64,000 nucleotides of DNA, from positions 1 through 64,000 of the IMG/VR virus record IMGVR_UViG_3300036045_000002. One strand, 5' to 3'. The notes under the pieces are model-generated. The model was given only the letters and a program-made list of their open reading frames with translations. It was not told where the DNA came from and searched no databases. Made by a program: the position numbers and the translations under genes. Below are positions 7,723 to 16,475 of this stretch, one piece after another. This stretch comes from a virus. Within the stretch, counting starts at the first letter, position 1, and every line of letters begins with the position of its first letter.

Positions 7723-8216
7723 CAGTTGGCCGCCTCGCTCGCCAGCATCTTGACGAACAACCCTTGGCCGATTGTCCCGCCACCGGCCGCGACCGTCACG
7801 TCCACCTCGAACACGTCGCCGGCGACGTAGGTTCCGACCGAAAAGGTTCCGACCACTGACGCGAAGGCCGAGTGGGAACTGGTAATCGTAATGGCACTGG
7901 AGAGGACGTTCGTGCCGTTCTTCTTGACGTTGACCGTGATCGTGGCCGCACCGGCGTTCGCGACCGTCACCCCGGCCAGGACGTCCGTCATCGTACCGGC
8001 CGCGTTCGCGACGTACACCGCCTTCCGTTGTGCCGCGACCGCCGTACCGTGGTTCTGGGCGTAGTCGATGGAATACTTGTGCCGGAGTTTGTCGTCCGAG
8101 ATCGCGGCGGCGTTGTTCACCATCGCGTCGGTGATGGTCTGGTTGGGGATCACCAACGACCCGACGACCAGCGTGTTGGCGACCACCAGGTCGTCCATCC
8201 GGACTGGGGAAGACAT
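7722..8216 (-). CDS. Virion structural protein, probably tail-fibre associated
   Basis: 164 residues, Ala/Thr/Val-rich with alternating beta-prone sequence and an N-terminal VVANTLVVGSLVIPNQTITDAMV segment typical of phage tail-fibre proteins that attach to the tail tip. It lies directly before the long fibre gene (ATGA overlap) and after the 347-residue distal tail gene. An AGGAGG ribosome site precedes the start. Precise role not known. Confidence 0.65.
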   Translation of the reverse strand: MSSPVRMDDLVVANTLVVGSLVIPNQTITDAMVNNAAAISDDKLRHKYSIDYAQNHGTAVAAQRKAVYVANAAGTMTDVLAGVTVANAGAATITVNVKKNGTNVLSSAITITSSHSAFASVVGTFSVGTYVAGDVFEVDVTVAAGGGTIGQGLFVKMLASEAAN

Positions 8217-8225
8217 ACGACCTCC

Positions 8226-9269
8226 TTACGGGATGCCGGCCAGGCTGCCGGCCAACAGCGGGTTGAACGGACGCCGGACGTGGTTCCGGAACTTGACGTA
8301 GGTCGGCTGGATGACCCCACCGACCGGCTTGGCCTGCTGGCCGTTCAGGTCGAGCAGGACCGGCTGGGTCACCGGACTGCCGTTCCTGGTGATCGGCACC
8401 GGCTGGCCGAAGAACGGGACGAGCGGGACGTTCTGCTTCCGCATCGTCCCTTGGTTCAGGTACTCCTCGTCCCACTCCTCCAGGTCTTCCAGCGGGACGG
8501 TGATCGGGAACGGGTACGGGATCGTCAGCGTCGTGGTCCTCGGAGCGCCGAAGACGAGCCGGTACGACACGTTCCAGAACGACAGACCCCCCCGCCATCG
8601 TTGCTCCGCGACGATCGGAGCGCACCTGACGCGCCCCGGAGGGACGCCCAGGAACGTGTCGGAATTCACCGCGAAGTTGTAGAGGGTGGCGACCAACCTG
8701 GAGAAGGACGCCTCGTTCCGGTTAATCACCAGTACCGACCGGGCCACCTCGACCGTCGGAGCCGGACTCAACGGCTGCCCGGCGGCGTTGACGTACGGCT
8801 TGTCGTCCAGGTCGCGGGCCCGGGCCCGCGTCACGGTCTCGGCGTCCCACTTGATGGTCGGAGGCATCAACCATGGCTGGTTCTGCGCCCCGGCCGGGTC
8901 CGCCCCGAACCCGATGAACGCCGGCGGGCCGCCGTCCGGCATGTTGGTCGAATACTCGGCCGTCACCAGCCAGCACTGCCAGTCGTCCCCGAACTCCTTC
9001 TTGGCCGTGTACCGGACGAGGAGGGCCAGCAGGTCGTTCTCGCCCGTCTCCGGCAGGAAGAAGGGGGCCATCGGGGCCGGCAGGCCCGGGCAGTTGTAGA
9101 TCCCGTTGGGACCGGCGAACGGGGTCTTGGCGTGCCTCTTTTCCAACCGGACCCGCCAGACCCGGGTGTACGACCGGCTCCCGTCCGAATTGAACCCGGA
9201 CCCGGACCTGCTCTCGATGAGTTCCTCGGCCTGACCGACGAACTGGAAGCCGTAGTTCGGCACGCTCAT
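8226..9269 (-). CDS. Distal tail / baseplate-like structural protein
   Basis: 347 residues between the tape measure and the fibre genes, the usual place of distal tail or tail-tip proteins. Globular, proline- and tryptophan-rich, with no transmembrane segment. I do not recognise a named family; the call rests on gene order. It starts at ATG 9269, one base after the tape measure stop. Confidence 0.6.
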   Translation of the reverse strand: MSVPNYGFQFVGQAEELIESRSGSGFNSDGSRSYTRVWRVRLEKRHAKTPFAGPNGIYNCPGLPAPMAPFFLPETGENDLLALLVRYTAKKEFGDDWQCWLVTAEYSTNMPDGGPPAFIGFGADPAGAQNQPWLMPPTIKWDAETVTRARARDLDDKPYVNAAGQPLSPAPTVEVARSVLVINRNEASFSRLVATLYNFAVNSDTFLGVPPGRVRCAPIVAEQRWRGGLSFWNVSYRLVFGAPRTTTLTIPYPFPITVPLEDLEEWDEEYLNQGTMRKQNVPLVPFFGQPVPITRNGSPVTQPVLLDLNGQQAKPVGGVIQPTYVKFRNHVRRPFNPLLAGSLAGIP

Positions 9270-9270
9270 C

Positions 9271-12009
9271 TCACCTCCCGATGGGGATGCCGAAGAATCC
9301 GCCGGCCGCCGCGCCCGGGTTCTCCTTCAGGTACTGCTGGAGGGCCTCCAGGAGGGCCTTCTGGTAGTCCCGCTGCTCCTTCTGGAGGAATTCGGCCCGC
9401 TGGAACGTGTTCCGGATGTCCTCCAGCAGATTGACCTGCTGGAACTGTGCCTTGTTGACCGCGTCCTGGGCCTCCGACGAGCCTCGCCTCAACGCCCGCA
9501 CGGTCGGGTCCTGCTGGTCGGTGCCGGCGAACTTCTTCAGGTTGGTGAAATTCCGGATCAACCCGAATTCGTACTCCTGCTGGGTGATGATCCCCGGCGA
9601 CCCCAACGCCCCGGCGACTCCCGTCATGGACATGAGGGCGTTAGTCGCCTGTCGCATCGGGCCGTACCGGGCCTCGTTGAGCAGGCCGAGTTCCTTGTAG
9701 AAGTAGTCCAGCTGACCGCCGGCCGTCCCGATCCCGCCTTCCTGCTGCTTGGCGAACTCCCGCCTCAGGTCGCCGGCCATGTCCCGGGCCGCGGCCGACA
9801 GTTCGATGTCCACCCGCATCCCGGTCTTCGGGTCCTTGAAGGCCCCGGTCTTGGGGTAGATGGAATCGAACGGCGCGTTCAGCATTTTCCCGGTCGGGTC
9901 GAGCCGCCTGATCTCCTGGATGATCTGGGCGGCCTTGGACCGGTCCACCTGCTCTCCGGTTGGAAATCCGGTCAACTCAAACCTCTGTCCCCTCCGGGAA
10001 GCAGGCATACCTGCAACAGTTTCGCCAGTGGTCCAACTCGGGATTGCCCACGGGTTCTGCCGGAGAAATTCAAACAAATTCCCTCCCGAACTCTCTAATC
10101 CTCCGGCTTTGTTCGCCGTCCAGAATCTTAGGGCGCGAAACGGACCTTCGACCTCGACGTCCTCGTTAAACTTCGCCCAGACCTCCTCCATCAACTGGTT
10201 GCGGAGCGTCTCGATTTGAGGCATGTTCGCCTCCCTGGTCTTCACCCGCTGGGCGTCGGCGGCCCGGTTCCTGACCTCCCCGACGAGCATGTCCAGTTGA
10301 GTCTTGGTCGGGTCGAGCCCTCTCCACAACTCCGCGATTTCGGCCTCCACCTTGACCTTGTTGGCCGCCTTGTAGGCGTTCGCCCGGTCTTCGATGGCCC
10401 GGTTAGCCGCGTCCCGTCCCTTGTTGATGTCCTCGTCCGACTCCTTCCAGAACGGCGAGTTCCTCTTGACCCAGGCCCGCATGTCGTTCATCCGCTTGTC
10501 GATGTCCGCCAGCAGGTCGGCCCCGATGTCGTCCAGGAGGTTGGACGAGAACCGCTTCCACTCGGCCCGGAGCGACACCAGGAGGACCTTGAAGGCGTAC
10601 TCCAGAGCCTTCATGACAATAGCCCACGCCCCCTCGATGTCCCCGGCCGCGATGGCGTCCCGAATCCCGCCGATCACCCCCGGCATCATCTCCTTGAGCC
10701 GGCCGAATCCTTCCATGAAACCTTGGCCGAACCCGCTGAACAACCGGCCGAAGAAGGACTCGACCTGTTGCATCTCCGGGCCGTACAGGACGCTCAAGGA
10801 CGCCACGAAGGCCGCGACCGCCGGGGCCGCCGCGATCAGGAGCGGCAGGAGGGCCGACACGATCCCGACCAGGGCCGTCAGGCCGCCAACGACGGCCGCC
10901 GCGGCCATGATCGCCCGCAGGACGGCGAACGCCGCGGACAAGACCGTGACCGCGATCCCCAGGCCGAACATGGCGACCTTGAACGTGGCGTAGGTCAGGA
11001 TCATCATCGAAATGACGGCCACGACCGCCTCGTTCTCCCGCGCCCACGACCTCAGGTCTTCGATGAACTGCCGGACGGCCGAGGCCCCCTCACCGACCGC
11101 AAACCCGAACATCCTGGAGACGCCTACGACCACGTCGAACCCGTCCTTCAGGTCCCGGAAGAAGTTCCGGACGCCTTCCCCTTGGCCGAAGTTCACCGAC
11201 CCGGCCCGCATGCTCTCCAGCATGTCCGCCAGTCCGAACTCCTCGAAGAACGCCAGGCCCATGTTCCGGAGGCCGAGTTCTACCGTTTCCGCGAATGCCG
11301 ACCACCGTCCTTGGACCGTCTGGCTCTGCCTGTCCATCATGTTGAAGAACAGACCACCTTCCTGGGTCATCAGGTTGAAGGCGCGGACGACGTCCGCGAA
11401 GCTCACCTGCCCTTCCTCGATCAACCTCTTGATGGCGTAGGTCGGCCTCCCCGTCGCCTTGCCGACGTATTCGTAAATCGGCACGCCGGCGTTGATGAAC
11501 TGCCGGGCCTCCGGACCCATCAGCCGGCCGGCGACCTTTACCTGGCCGAACGCCAGGACGATCCGGTCGAGTTGACTCCCGGTCCCGGACGACACGTCGC
11601 CGAGGGCCCGGAGGGTCGGCAGTATCTGGTCGGTGGCGACCCCGAACGCCTTGAGTTGCTTGGCGTTTTCGAGGAGTTCGGTAGACCTGAAGGGGGTCTC
11701 GATGGCGAGTTGCGTAATGTCCGCGATGGTGGACTTGGCCTGCTCGGCGCTGCCCGTCATCACCTCGAAGGCGACCTGGATCCGTTGGTAGTCGGCGGCC
11801 AGCTTGATGGCGATCAGCCCGGACGCGGCCATCGCCGTCCCCATCGCCGTGACCGCACCGGCGGCCGCGACGAAGGGGACGGACAACAACCCGCCAATCC
11901 CGGAGACGTTTTGGACGAAGCTGATGAGGCGGGCCTCGACCCCGGCCATCACCCGGTTGTAGGGGGCCGCGTCGCCCAGCAGCCTGACCACGACCCGTTC
12001 GACGTCCAT
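9271..12009 (-). CDS. Tape measure protein
   Basis: 912 residues, the longest tail gene. The N-terminus has a hydrophobic stretch (VPFVAAAGAVTAMGTAMAA) and a tape-measure domain with QLAIETPFRSTELLENAKQLKAFG. Long hydrophobic helices follow around residues 330-415, then alpha-helical and coiled sequence. At roughly 1.5 angstrom per residue the tail would be near 135 nm (inference). ATG 12009 overlaps the chaperone stop (ATGA). The part at 9960-10150 has visibly weaker GC3 bias than the rest. Confidence 0.9.
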   Translation of the reverse strand: MDVERVVVRLLGDAAPYNRVMAGVEARLISFVQNVSGIGGLLSVPFVAAAGAVTAMGTAMAASGLIAIKLAADYQRIQVAFEVMTGSAEQAKSTIADITQLAIETPFRSTELLENAKQLKAFGVATDQILPTLRALGDVSSGTGSQLDRIVLAFGQVKVAGRLMGPEARQFINAGVPIYEYVGKATGRPTYAIKRLIEEGQVSFADVVRAFNLMTQEGGLFFNMMDRQSQTVQGRWSAFAETVELGLRNMGLAFFEEFGLADMLESMRAGSVNFGQGEGVRNFFRDLKDGFDVVVGVSRMFGFAVGEGASAVRQFIEDLRSWARENEAVVAVISMMILTYATFKVAMFGLGIAVTVLSAAFAVLRAIMAAAAVVGGLTALVGIVSALLPLLIAAAPAVAAFVASLSVLYGPEMQQVESFFGRLFSGFGQGFMEGFGRLKEMMPGVIGGIRDAIAAGDIEGAWAIVMKALEYAFKVLLVSLRAEWKRFSSNLLDDIGADLLADIDKRMNDMRAWVKRNSPFWKESDEDINKGRDAANRAIEDRANAYKAANKVKVEAEIAELWRGLDPTKTQLDMLVGEVRNRAADAQRVKTREANMPQIETLRNQLMEEVWAKFNEDVEVEGPFRALRFWTANKAGGLESSGGNLFEFLRQNPWAIPSWTTGETVAGMPASRRGQRFELTGFPTGEQVDRSKAAQIIQEIRRLDPTGKMLNAPFDSIYPKTGAFKDPKTGMRVDIELSAAARDMAGDLRREFAKQQEGGIGTAGGQLDYFYKELGLLNEARYGPMRQATNALMSMTGVAGALGSPGIITQQEYEFGLIRNFTNLKKFAGTDQQDPTVRALRRGSSEAQDAVNKAQFQQVNLLEDIRNTFQRAEFLQKEQRDYQKALLEALQQYLKENPGAAAGGFFGIPIGR

Positions 12010-12916
12010 CACGACTCCGGTTGTGTCGGCGGCTGGACCCGCTGGTTGTTACGCTCCACCGGGGCCGGCACCGTCGCCTTGGGGGCGTTGGCCGGAATGT
12101 CCGGCGGCTTCCTGGTGGCGTACTGCCGGCCAGGAACCGGCTTCCCGTCCTGGCCGAGACCGAGGGCCCGGAACATCGCCTGCTTGGAGGCGTTCATCCT
12201 GGCGATCTCGTCCTCCGTCATCTCCTGGAATTCCTGGTCGTCTTCCAGGCCGACGACCTCGTCCTCTCGGACCTTGAACTTCATGAAGAAGTCGCGGAAC
12301 TTTACCGACGGCTTGCCGCCGAATATCCGGTACGGGATGCAATGGACTTCCCAGGCGATGGCGGCGAGGTAATGGTCGAGTTTGGTCTCCTCGTTCCACT
12401 CCTCGTCGATCAGCTTCCGGTACTTGAAGAACTCGCGGGCGGACACGGACTGCCGGGCCTCGCCCGGGGACTTTCCGGTCCGCCGGGCGATCTCGAACCA
12501 TGTCCTGTCCGTCCCGCTCAGCCGTTTTTTGAGTCGCCGTCCTCGTCGTCCAGGCCGTTCATCTTCCTGGCCTCGGCGAACAACCTGGTCTGGATGGACG
12601 ACGGCCACTTGTCGATGACGTCCTTCGACACCGGGGCGTTGGTCTGCTTGTCCCACAGGCACAAGGCCAGCAGGCTGGACATGAACTTGGTGAAGTCGGA
12701 CCTGGCCACGTCCGGCCGGCCCTTCTTGTCCCGCTTGGCCCGACCGGCCAGGATTTGCATCCACTTGGCCAGCCCCTCGCCGTTCATCTCCCGGAGTTCG
12801 TACTGCGCGACCCCGGACGTCCGGTTGATGGTCACCGGGACGACCTTCGGAAGGTCGTCGAACACCAGGCCTTCCGACTCGTCCGTCGTTTCGGCCACTT
12901 CGCTCTCGTCTGTCAC
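12009..12916 (-). CDS. Tail assembly chaperone GT fusion, made by -1 frameshift
   Basis: The 132-residue upstream frame (12518-12916) shifts by -1 at A AAA AAC and continues with KKRLSGTDRTWFEIARR for about 170 more residues, giving a 302-residue fusion that ends where the tape measure starts. A short G protein plus rare longer GT product immediately before the tape measure is the hallmark of siphovirus tail chaperones (lambda gpG/gpGT). The extension has no own start near its 5' end. It should coat and fold the tape measure during tail assembly. Confidence 0.85.
12518..12916 (-). CDS. Tail assembly chaperone G
   Basis: 132-residue zero-frame product ending GDSKNG-stop, acidic at both ends, with central REMNGEGLAKWMQILAGRAKR. 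GTG 12916 has a good AAGGAG ribosome site. The stop codon lies 3 nt past the slippery heptamer, so termination competes with -1 frameshifting into the T frame. Located between the tail tube candidate and the tape measure, as expected. Confidence 0.85.
   Translation of the reverse strand: MTDESEVAETTDESEGLVFDDLPKVVPVTINRTSGVAQYELREMNGEGLAKWMQILAGRAKRDKKGRPDVARSDFTKFMSSLLALCLWDKQTNAPVSKDVIDKWPSSIQTRLFAEARKMNGLDDEDGDSKNG
12524..12530 (-). promoter_or_regulatory. Slippery heptamer A AAA AAC for -1 programmed frameshift
   Basis: On the coding strand the zero frame reads TCA AAA AAC GGC TGA; the heptamer A AAA AAC matches X XXY YYZ exactly. A -1 slip gives AAA AAA CGG CTG AGC and opens the T frame. 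The downstream coding strand is GC-rich and could hold a stimulatory structure. Confidence 0.85.
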
Positions 12917-13033
12917 GGCGCTTACTCCTTCGTCACGAAATCGAATAGCCGGCGGACAGTTCGACTCCCGCCACCGGATTCGGGAGTTTTCACACCCGCG
13001 TCGCGGGAGTCGGTCACACGCGAAAGGCGGCGT

Positions 13034-13468
13034 TTACGGGGTGTAGACCGGAAGGGCTTCCGCCCCGGTGAGGGAGTTGATGTTGGACGGAATAATGGTC
13101 ATCGCCGCGATCGGCTCCTCCCCCTCCTTGTGTTCCTGAGGCTTGAACGTGTCTAGCCAACCGTAGAACAGGATGGTGCTCGTGTCCGGGTATGCGATGG
13201 TGATCGGCTGGTTCAACTGGATCGGGACGACCATCGGGACGAACGACGCCGGGTCCCACTGGACGTTGACGGTCATTTCCGTCAACGTGACGAGGGACTT
13301 GGAGATGCGGGTCCTGACCAGGACGTTTCGCATGTTGGTGATGTCAATCATCCCGCCGCCGTCCCACCCGATCGGGGTGAGCGTTTTCTCCACCAGGGTC
13401 AGTGGAAACCCGGGGTCCAGGACGCCGAACAAGATGGTCGTGGAGTGCCCGTTCCTCAACAGTGCCAT
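13034..13468 (-). CDS. Major tail tube protein candidate
   Basis: 144 residues, beta-rich, with an even spread of Thr/Ile/Val and no membrane segment. It sits immediately upstream of the tail chaperones, where siphovirus tail tube genes usually lie, and its length suits a tube subunit. No diagnostic motif was recognised. The gap downstream (12917-13033) contains repeated ACTCCCG/CGGGAGT elements that could form a hairpin modulating expression of the chaperones. Confidence 0.6.
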   Translation of the reverse strand: MALLRNGHSTTILFGVLDPGFPLTLVEKTLTPIGWDGGGMIDITNMRNVLVRTRISKSLVTLTEMTVNVQWDPASFVPMVVPIQLNQPITIAYPDTSTILFYGWLDTFKPQEHKEGEEPIAAMTIIPSNINSLTGAEALPVYTP

Positions 13469-13520
13469 ATGGATTCTCCGGTCAAGGGGTCGGAATCATC
13501 CGTGGGAAGGGCGGGCAGGG

Positions 13521-14180
13521 TCAGTTGTAGAACACGGCGGCGTACAAGGTTGCGACCGCGTCCACCTTGGACTGCGAGAACCCGACCTTGCCGAGGGTCG
13601 CGCCGGCGATCGGACTCGTCCCGTAGTTGCTGTCCCAGAAGTACGTCCAGTTGCTGGGGGTGCCGGCGTCTTTCTTCATCTGGAAGGTCGCGACGACCGT
13701 CGTACCGTCGGCCGCGAAGAACGTGATCCCGGAGTTAACCGGGGCCGACAGGACGATGTGCGTCACGTTGTTCCCGACGGCCGAGAAGTCCTCCTTGGCC
13801 GGCACCATCGCGGTCAACTCCGACGCGGCCACCGGCAGGTTGTCGCCGGTCCCGCCGCTGACCGGGACCGAGTTGCCCGAGACCGTCCCGACCGTCATGT
13901 TCAGCCTGGACCAGTTGAACGTCTTGAGCGTGGACCCGGTCCCGGTCGTCGTCGTCCAGAAGATGTCGAGCTTGTTACCGGTCGCGATCCCGTGACCGGA
14001 GGCCATCGTGAGCGTGCCGGTGCTGTTGTCCGTCCTGGTCGTCAGGGTGCCTGACTTGGCGGCCGGGACCTCAGGGTTGGCCGATAGCCGGTTGTCCACC
14101 AGCGTCTCGTCCTGCCTCTTGTACGTCCCGGTGTCCCCGACAATGGACAGACTGATCGTCTTCTTCACCGTGAACGGCAT
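13521..14180 (-). CDS. Tail structural protein
   Basis: 219 residues, very Thr/Ser/Val/Gly-rich beta sequence (TTTTGTGSTLKTFNWSRLNM). It starts one base after the preceding gene ends. It lies between the tail-terminator candidate and the 144-residue tube candidate, so it may itself be the tail tube or a second tail protein. No named family recognised. Confidence 0.6.
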   Translation of the reverse strand: MPFTVKKTISLSIVGDTGTYKRQDETLVDNRLSANPEVPAAKSGTLTTRTDNSTGTLTMASGHGIATGNKLDIFWTTTTGTGSTLKTFNWSRLNMTVGTVSGNSVPVSGGTGDNLPVAASELTAMVPAKEDFSAVGNNVTHIVLSAPVNSGITFFAADGTTVVATFQMKKDAGTPSNWTYFWDSNYGTSPIAGATLGKVGFSQSKVDAVATLYAAVFYN

Positions 14181-14181
14181 G

Positions 14182-14604
14182 CTACAACTCCTCGATGGTG
14201 GCGGCGAAATTGGACGAGAAGAGGAATCGCCGGTTCTTCTCCTCCTGACCCAGCGGGAGGACGGACGACACGAGTTGGACCGAATGCACCAGGTAGTTCT
14301 TGGAATCGACGGCGACCGTTTTCCTGGTCGCCTGCTCCGTCAGGAACTTGGTGACGGCCAACAACTTCTGCGCCCCGGTCTCGGCGACCGGAGACCGGCT
14401 GGTGACCTGGACCCCGTAGTGTTGGGACGGCTCGCCGGTCCGTTGGTTGATCCCGTCCATCCGGTTCGGGCCGTCCCGGACGAACAACACCCGGTCACCT
14501 TCGTCCGTCACGTTATGGACGAACGTCCGCCAGTCCCCGGAGTTGGCCCCGACACCCTCCTGGATCAGGAGTTGCTGGACGACTTTCGCGGCCGTGTGCG
14601 TCAC
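14182..14604 (-). CDS. Tail terminator / completion protein candidate
   Basis: 140 residues. The sequence (VVQQLLIQEGVG, WRTFVHNVTDEGDRVLFVRD, GVQVTSRS) resembles phage minor proteins that cap the tail at the head interface. It follows the HK97 gp10-like gene with a GTGA overlap, the standard order for neck genes. Confidence 0.6.
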   Translation of the reverse strand: MTHTAAKVVQQLLIQEGVGANSGDWRTFVHNVTDEGDRVLFVRDGPNRMDGINQRTGEPSQHYGVQVTSRSPVAETGAQKLLAVTKFLTEQATRKTVAVDSKNYLVHSVQLVSSVLPLGQEEKNRRFLFSSNFAATIEEL

Positions 14605-15017
14605 GAGGTAAACCCGCCTGTGCTGAGTTTAACGGTCGGGGTGCCTAGGCTGGCCTGGAGGCGACGCCTGATGAGGGCCGCCATGGTGCCCTTGAGTTCT
14701 CGGGTCGCTCGCTCCAGGTACTTGTAACACGTCGGCGGAGCGTGGACCACGTCCGGCATCTCGTGGACGATCATGGCGTAAGGGGCACCAGGCCCGCCGT
14801 ACACGACCCGATACCGGAACTGCGTCTTTGTCCGGTATTCCTTCTCCTTCCGGCCGGACTTCTTCAGCTTGGCGGTATCGACCGGGACGTAGGTCTGCGA
14901 TCTGACCAGGACCATGTCGGCGCACTGCCCCAAAGCCCCGTCGGCGGTGTCCACGTCCTTGTCGTAGATCCGCCGCATGGCCTCGATGGTCTTCCCCACC
15001 CCGTCAATCCGGATCAC
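14601..15017 (-). CDS. HK97 gp10-like head-tail joining protein
   Basis: 138 residues with family landmarks YVPVDTAKLKKSG near the middle and YAMIVHEMPDVVH further on, matching the VPVDTGxLrxS...HE pattern of HK97 gp10-like neck/tail completion proteins. It starts at GTG 15017 in the run of connector genes. Confidence 0.75.
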   Translation of the reverse strand: MIRIDGVGKTIEAMRRIYDKDVDTADGALGQCADMVLVRSQTYVPVDTAKLKKSGRKEKEYRTKTQFRYRVVYGGPGAPYAMIVHEMPDVVHAPPTCYKYLERATRELKGTMAALIRRRLQASLGTPTVKLSTGGFTS

Positions 15018-15029
15018 GCCTTCGACTCC

Positions 15030-15404
15030 TCACAAGTATGCGATCCGGAGGAATTCGTCCCCGTCCAGGGTCGGGATCCGGTCGAATCTCCGGATTTCGT
15101 AGGCCTTCGGGTTGGCGAACGGGTCGGACTCGCTCACCAGTTCCGCCAACCCGGACCCGACGGAGTTGTCCGCCACGGCCGGGGATAGCCACAGGACGCC
15201 GAGTTCGGTCAAGTCCTCCCCGACATACACCTTGGACTTGCTGACCTGCTCGTTCCCCTGCCGGTCTAGAAACATCTCGGTCACTTCCTCCCACCGGACC
15301 AGGAGTTCGACCGGCTCTCCGAACGTCCGGGTCGCCTCGTCGCTCAACGGCCCAGGAGGCCAGTACACCGCCCACTGGACCCGCATGTCCTCCAGAATGT
15401 CCAT
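15030..15404 (-). CDS. Head-tail connector / head closure protein candidate
   Basis: 124 residues, starting at ATG 15404 overlapping the upstream stop (ATGA). Aromatic-rich N-terminus (MRVQWAVYWPPG) and C-terminus ...IPTLDGDEFLRIAYL. Small size and position between a gp6-like connector and a gp10-like protein suggest a head-closure role. Confidence 0.6.
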   Translation of the reverse strand: MDILEDMRVQWAVYWPPGPLSDEATRTFGEPVELLVRWEEVTEMFLDRQGNEQVSKSKVYVGEDLTELGVLWLSPAVADNSVGSGLAELVSESDPFANPKAYEIRRFDRIPTLDGDEFLRIAYL

Positions 15405-15826
15405 CACGGAATCTCCGACGCCAAGGACGTGATACTGGTGGCGGACTCCGCCGACTGCGCCGCGTCCGCGGCCTTCAGCGTCCCGGACACGTCCAACACC
15501 TTGACCTGCTGGCCGTAACTCGTCATCCCGAGGCCGATGTCGTCCCGCTGCCGGTTCATGGCGTAGGTGACCGACACCTGCCCGGCCTTCTCCGAGGTCA
15601 CCCGCGGCTTGAAGACGCAGAAGAAGTGCGCCGCCAGGTACCGTTCGATCTGCTCCAGGATCAGGACGTCGGCCGCGACCGTCTCGTCGTACTTGCCGGA
15701 CGCCACGCACAGCCTGGAGACGAGGATGTTGGCGGTCTCGATGGCCTCCGTGAGCGCCGCCTCCTCGACGGCGTTAGGTTTGACCTTGAGAATCCGCCTG
15801 ACCCGAACCTCGGTCGTGCGTGGCAC
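15404..15826 (-). CDS. Head-tail connector candidate (gp6-like position)
   Basis: 140 residues with a helical N-terminal half (EEAALTEAIETANILVSRLCVASGKYDE) and a polar C-terminal tail. Helical connector proteins of this size follow the capsid gene in siphoviruses. GTG 15826 has only a weak GGGGGA ribosome site; translation may be coupled. Confidence 0.6.
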   Translation of the reverse strand: MPRTTEVRVRRILKVKPNAVEEAALTEAIETANILVSRLCVASGKYDETVAADVLILEQIERYLAAHFFCVFKPRVTSEKAGQVSVTYAMNRQRDDIGLGMTSYGQQVKVLDVSGTLKAADAAQSAESATSITSLASEIP

Positions 15827-15856
15827 GGCGTCCCCCGGTAGAAGCCTGAATCCTGG

Positions 15857-16423
15857 TCACTTCTTGATCTTGGCCTTCCGGATGGCAGCGGCAACGGACT
15901 TCTTGTCGGGGATCGGCTTTCCGACCTTCTTGCCGTCCTTGGCCAGGAGGTAGCCCTTCTCGCCTTTGAACACCGACAGGCCGGCGTCCGGGGCCGCGTG
16001 AAACTGGTCGGTGACGTCCGCCCCGAGGTCTTCGTCTTCCTCCGTCGGCGACGCCTCGTCCTCCTCTCCCTCGGCCTCCGTCTCGGCGTCGTCCACCTCC
16101 GGGTACTCGTCCTCGTCCTCCCCACGGGCGGCCGCCCCCTGTTTGGACGTGCTGGACTTGCCGGCCTTCGGGACGTCCGGGAGGCGGGTCTTGACGGCCT
16201 TCTTGACCTTCAGGTGTTCGGCGTCGTCCATGACCCGGCCGGACTGGTCGAGCGAGTCGTCGTGGTCGCGGCCCTTCTTGGTCCGACCTTCCAGGCGCTC
16301 GAATTTGCCGGGGAAGGCGACGTCCAACTCGTTATCGGAGTCGAACTCGTCCCCGGCGCGGTAGGTCTCGCCGTCCCCCTCCTGGTGGGGGGCCGCGTTC
16401 GGGAGTAAACGGAAGCGAGGCAT
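15857..16423 (-). CDS. Acidic hypothetical head protein
   Basis: 188 residues. The short N-terminal domain (MPRFRLLPNAAPHQEGDG) precedes a long Glu/Asp-rich low-complexity linker (residues about 95-130) and a C-terminal Lys-rich domain with KGYLLAKDGKKVGKPIPDK and AAAIRKAKIKK. Located between the major capsid protein and the connectors; a decoration or assembly role is plausible but unproven. Confidence 0.65.
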   Translation of the reverse strand: MPRFRLLPNAAPHQEGDGETYRAGDEFDSDNELDVAFPGKFERLEGRTKKGRDHDDSLDQSGRVMDDAEHLKVKKAVKTRLPDVPKAGKSSTSKQGAAARGEDEDEYPEVDDAETEAEGEEDEASPTEEDEDLGADVTDQFHAAPDAGLSVFKGEKGYLLAKDGKKVGKPIPDKKSVAAAIRKAKIKK

Positions 16424-16475
16424 ATGATCTCCTTCGTGAGGAATCCGGAAGCGGGCGACCTGGTCTGGTTGAACG

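Noticed and set aside
5494-9434. Long plus-strand open frames opposite fibre and distal tail genes
   Set aside because: Same shadow effect; they cross several real gene boundaries on the minus strand.
10216-12372. 718-codon open frame on the plus strand opposite the tape measure
   Set aside because: Antisense shadow of a GC3-rich gene: His/Asp/Pro/Arg-rich composition, no domain and no ribosome site. The minus-strand tape measure has clear family features.
12950-12985. TTCGA-type T-arm resemblance suggesting a tRNA
   Set aside because: The T-stem does not pair and no anticodon or acceptor stem can be drawn; the repeated ACTCCCG words explain the match.
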